Positions 7,159 to 8,212 of a DNA stretch of 8,212 bases are shown piece by piece. Position 1 is the first letter of the stretch. Each line of letters opens with the position of its first letter. The notes beneath the pieces were generated by a model. That model was not told the origin of the DNA and searched no databases. It saw only the letters and a list, made by a program, of their open reading frames with translations. The DNA is from Anaerolineales bacterium (GTDB taxonomy: Bacteria; Chloroflexota; Anaerolineae; Anaerolineales; UBA6663), in assembly GCA_017999235.1 (NCBI GenBank), contig JAGOBN010000146.1, forward strand, positions 1 through 8,212. Reading direction: 5' to 3'. Position numbers and translations under genes: made by a program.

Positions 7159-7297
7159 CTCAAAGGCCGGCGGCGAGGCGCGGAGCCACAGAGACCCTGA
7201 TACTCCGCGTCTCAGTGACCGTCTGATCTGCGTTTGAGAGCATTTGCCAGCCCCCTAATGATAGAATTCACCTGCTGTCTCCGAAGGAGTTTGCATA
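7159..7297. other. Intergenic region with interleaved inverted repeats and AT-rich leader
   Basis: Stem A pairs 7178-7185 with 7203-7210 (7 Watson-Crick pairs plus one G-U). Stem B pairs CAC-A-GAGAC (7187-7195) with GTCTC-A-GTG (7209-7217), with one A-A mismatch. The order is A-B-A'-B', and the right arms overlap by two bases, so the folds exclude each other or form a partial pseudoknot. No T-run follows, so it is not an intrinsic terminator. The right half (about 7240-7297) is AT-rich with a TAGAAT at 7262-7267; TTGCCA at 7244-7249 is too close (12 bases) and TTGAGA at 7234-7239 too far (22 bases) to form a standard promoter with it. Confidence 0.5.
7284..7289 (+). promoter_or_regulatory. 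Strong Shine-Dalgarno of the HMG-CoA synthase gene
   Basis: AAGGAG lies 8 bases before ATG 7298, the best ribosome-binding site in the window. It fixes the start at 7298 rather than at the in-frame ATG at 7325, which has no such site. Confidence 0.85.
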
Positions 7298-8212
7298 ATG
7301 CCTGAACTAGCTTCTAGAAAACTCATGCGGCCGGCGCGCGCGGTCGGCATTGTGGGATACGGCGCTTACGTGCCGCGTTACCGTCTGCCCGCCAAAGAAG
7401 TGTCGCGGGTCTGGACCGAAGGGACGAGCGCGCTGCCGATCAAGGAAAAAGCGGTGCCGGGCCTGGACGAAGACGTGGCCACCATGTCCATCGAGGCGGC
7501 GCGCAACGCCCTGCTGCGCGCCAGCATTGACCCCACCGCCATCCGCGCGGTCTGGGTGGGCAGTGAAAGCCACCCGTATGCCGTCAAGCCCACGTCCACC
7601 ATCGTGGCGGAGGCCATCGGCGCGGTGCCGAATACGCAGGCCGCCGACTGGCAGTTCGCGTGCAAGGCCGGCACGGAGGCCATGCAGGCCGCTATCGGCT
7701 TTATCGGCTCGGGCATGGCCGACTATGCGCTGGCCATCGGCATGGACACCGCCCAGGGCCGGCCCGGCGACGCGCTGGAATACACGGCCGGCGCGGGCGG
7801 CGCCGCGTATCTGCTCGGCCCGGCCGAGGAGGCGCTGGCGGTCCTGGAAGGCTCGTATTCGTTCGTCACCGACACACCCGATTTCTGGCGCCGGCAGTAT
7901 GAAAAATACCCGGAGCACGGCCAGCGCTTCACGGGTGAGCCCGCCTACTTCAAGCACATCACCACCGCCGCCGCCACCTTTTTAGAGCTGGCCGGCGCCA
8001 CGCCCGCCGACTACCAGTACGCGGTCTTCCATCAGCCGAATATCAAGTTTCCGCAGAAGGCGGCCAAGACGGTGGGCTTCAAGGACGAGCAGATCAAGGC
8101 CGGCCTGCTGGTCGGCGAGATCGGCAACACGTACGCCGGCAGCGCCATGATCGGCCTGACGGCCGTGCTGGATGAAGCCCAGCCCGGCGACCGCATCCTG
8201 CTGGTCTCGTTC
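7298..8212 (+). CDS. Archaeal-type hydroxymethylglutaryl-CoA synthase (C-terminus cut by window edge)
   Basis: 305 codons to the window edge; the family is usually about 350 residues, so roughly 45 are missing. The enzyme condenses acetoacetyl-CoA and acetyl-CoA into HMG-CoA, feeding HMG-CoA reductase and the mevalonate route to isoprenoids in the cytosol. It has the thiolase fold seen in initial condensing enzymes, with opening motif [15 protein letters not shown] (16-30). Catalytic residues are recognisable: Glu90 in [13 protein letters not shown], nucleophile Cys122 in FACKAG, and His245 in [15 protein letters not shown] (273-282) is the conserved late loop. The motifs fit the archaeal (TIGR00748-like) branch rather than the Gram-positive mvaS branch. 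A nine-residue tail precedes Met10, near where archaeal enzymes usually begin. In archaea the next genes are often a thiolase and a small DUF35 OB-fold/zinc-ribbon protein, which can be expected just beyond the window (inference). Confidence 0.95.
   Translation, partial: MPELASRKLMRPARAVGIVGYGAYVPRYRLPAKEVSRVWTEGTSALPIKEKAVPGLDEDVATMSIEAARNALLRASIDPTAIRAVWVGSESHPYAVKPTSTIVAEAIGAVPNTQAADWQFACKAGTEAMQAAIGFIGSGMADYALAIGMDTAQGRPGDALEYTAGAGGAAYLLGPAEEALAVLEGSYSFVTDTPDFWRRQYEKYPEHGQRFTGEPAYFKHITTAAATFLELAGATPADYQYAVFHQPNIKFPQKAAKTVGFKDEQIKAGLLVGEIGNTYAGSAMIGLTAVLDEAQPGDRILLVSF

Noticed and set aside
7178..7217. Intrinsic terminator after the channel-like gene
   Set aside because: Inverted repeats are present but no T-run follows; loops are long and the stems compete.
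7307..7985. Open frames in other phases and on the opposite strand within the HMG-CoA synthase gene
   Set aside because: They conflict with a frame that preserves the Glu, Cys and His catalytic motifs and has a strong Shine-Dalgarno.
1..8212. CRISPR array, tRNA, rRNA, insertion sequence or prophage genes
   Set aside because: I saw no regularly spaced repeats, tRNA cloverleaf or CCA-end pattern, transposase motifs or terminal inverted repeats on either strand.

Overview
This GC-rich window looks like a chromosomal segment from a bacterium of the phylum Chloroflexota (Anaerolineae/Caldilineae-like). That placement is an inference. It rests on the extreme density of GGCCGG/GCCGGC strings in coding sequence, a binding protein anchored as a lipoprotein, and an archaeal-type HMG-CoA synthase in an otherwise bacterial context. 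There is no rRNA, tRNA, CRISPR array or insertion sequence. Five protein genes fill nearly all of the window; the two at the edges are cut off.

Left part, all on the minus strand and transcribed right to left: a periplasmic-binding-protein lipoprotein of the branched-chain amino acid (LIV) receptor type (5854 to 4703), a membrane histidine kinase (4706 to 2535), then, after a 110-base gap holding its own candidate promoter, a large two-domain FtsX-type ABC permease (2424 to 1, C-terminus outside the window). The binding protein and kinase share an ATGA stop/start overlap and the kinase lacks a clear ribosome-binding site of its own, so the pair is very likely translationally coupled. This suggests a receptor-plus-kinase signalling module of the LuxP/LuxQ or TorT/TorS kind, built from a LIV-type receptor. 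No response regulator and no transporter subunits for the binding protein are present in the window.

Centre: a 194-base divergent intergenic region (5855 to 6048) with a candidate promoter for each direction and two overlapping GC-rich inverted repeats. To its right, on the plus strand, is a 369-residue membrane protein (6049 to 7158). Its membrane half resembles the pore module of two-TM potassium channels, but the filter reads TLGFIPP instead of a canonical T-V-G-Y-G-D. Its C-terminal 210 residues are a soluble domain I do not recognise.

Right part, plus strand: a 139-base intergenic region with interleaved inverted repeats, an AT-rich leader and a strong Shine-Dalgarno, then an archaeal-type 3-hydroxy-3-methylglutaryl-CoA synthase (7298 onward, last roughly 45 residues off the window) with Glu, Cys and His catalytic residues in place. 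It would supply HMG-CoA to a mevalonate pathway of isoprenoid synthesis.

The most noteworthy items are the coupled lipoprotein-receptor/kinase pair and the channel-like protein with an abnormal filter. Neither is proven novel from sequence alone.
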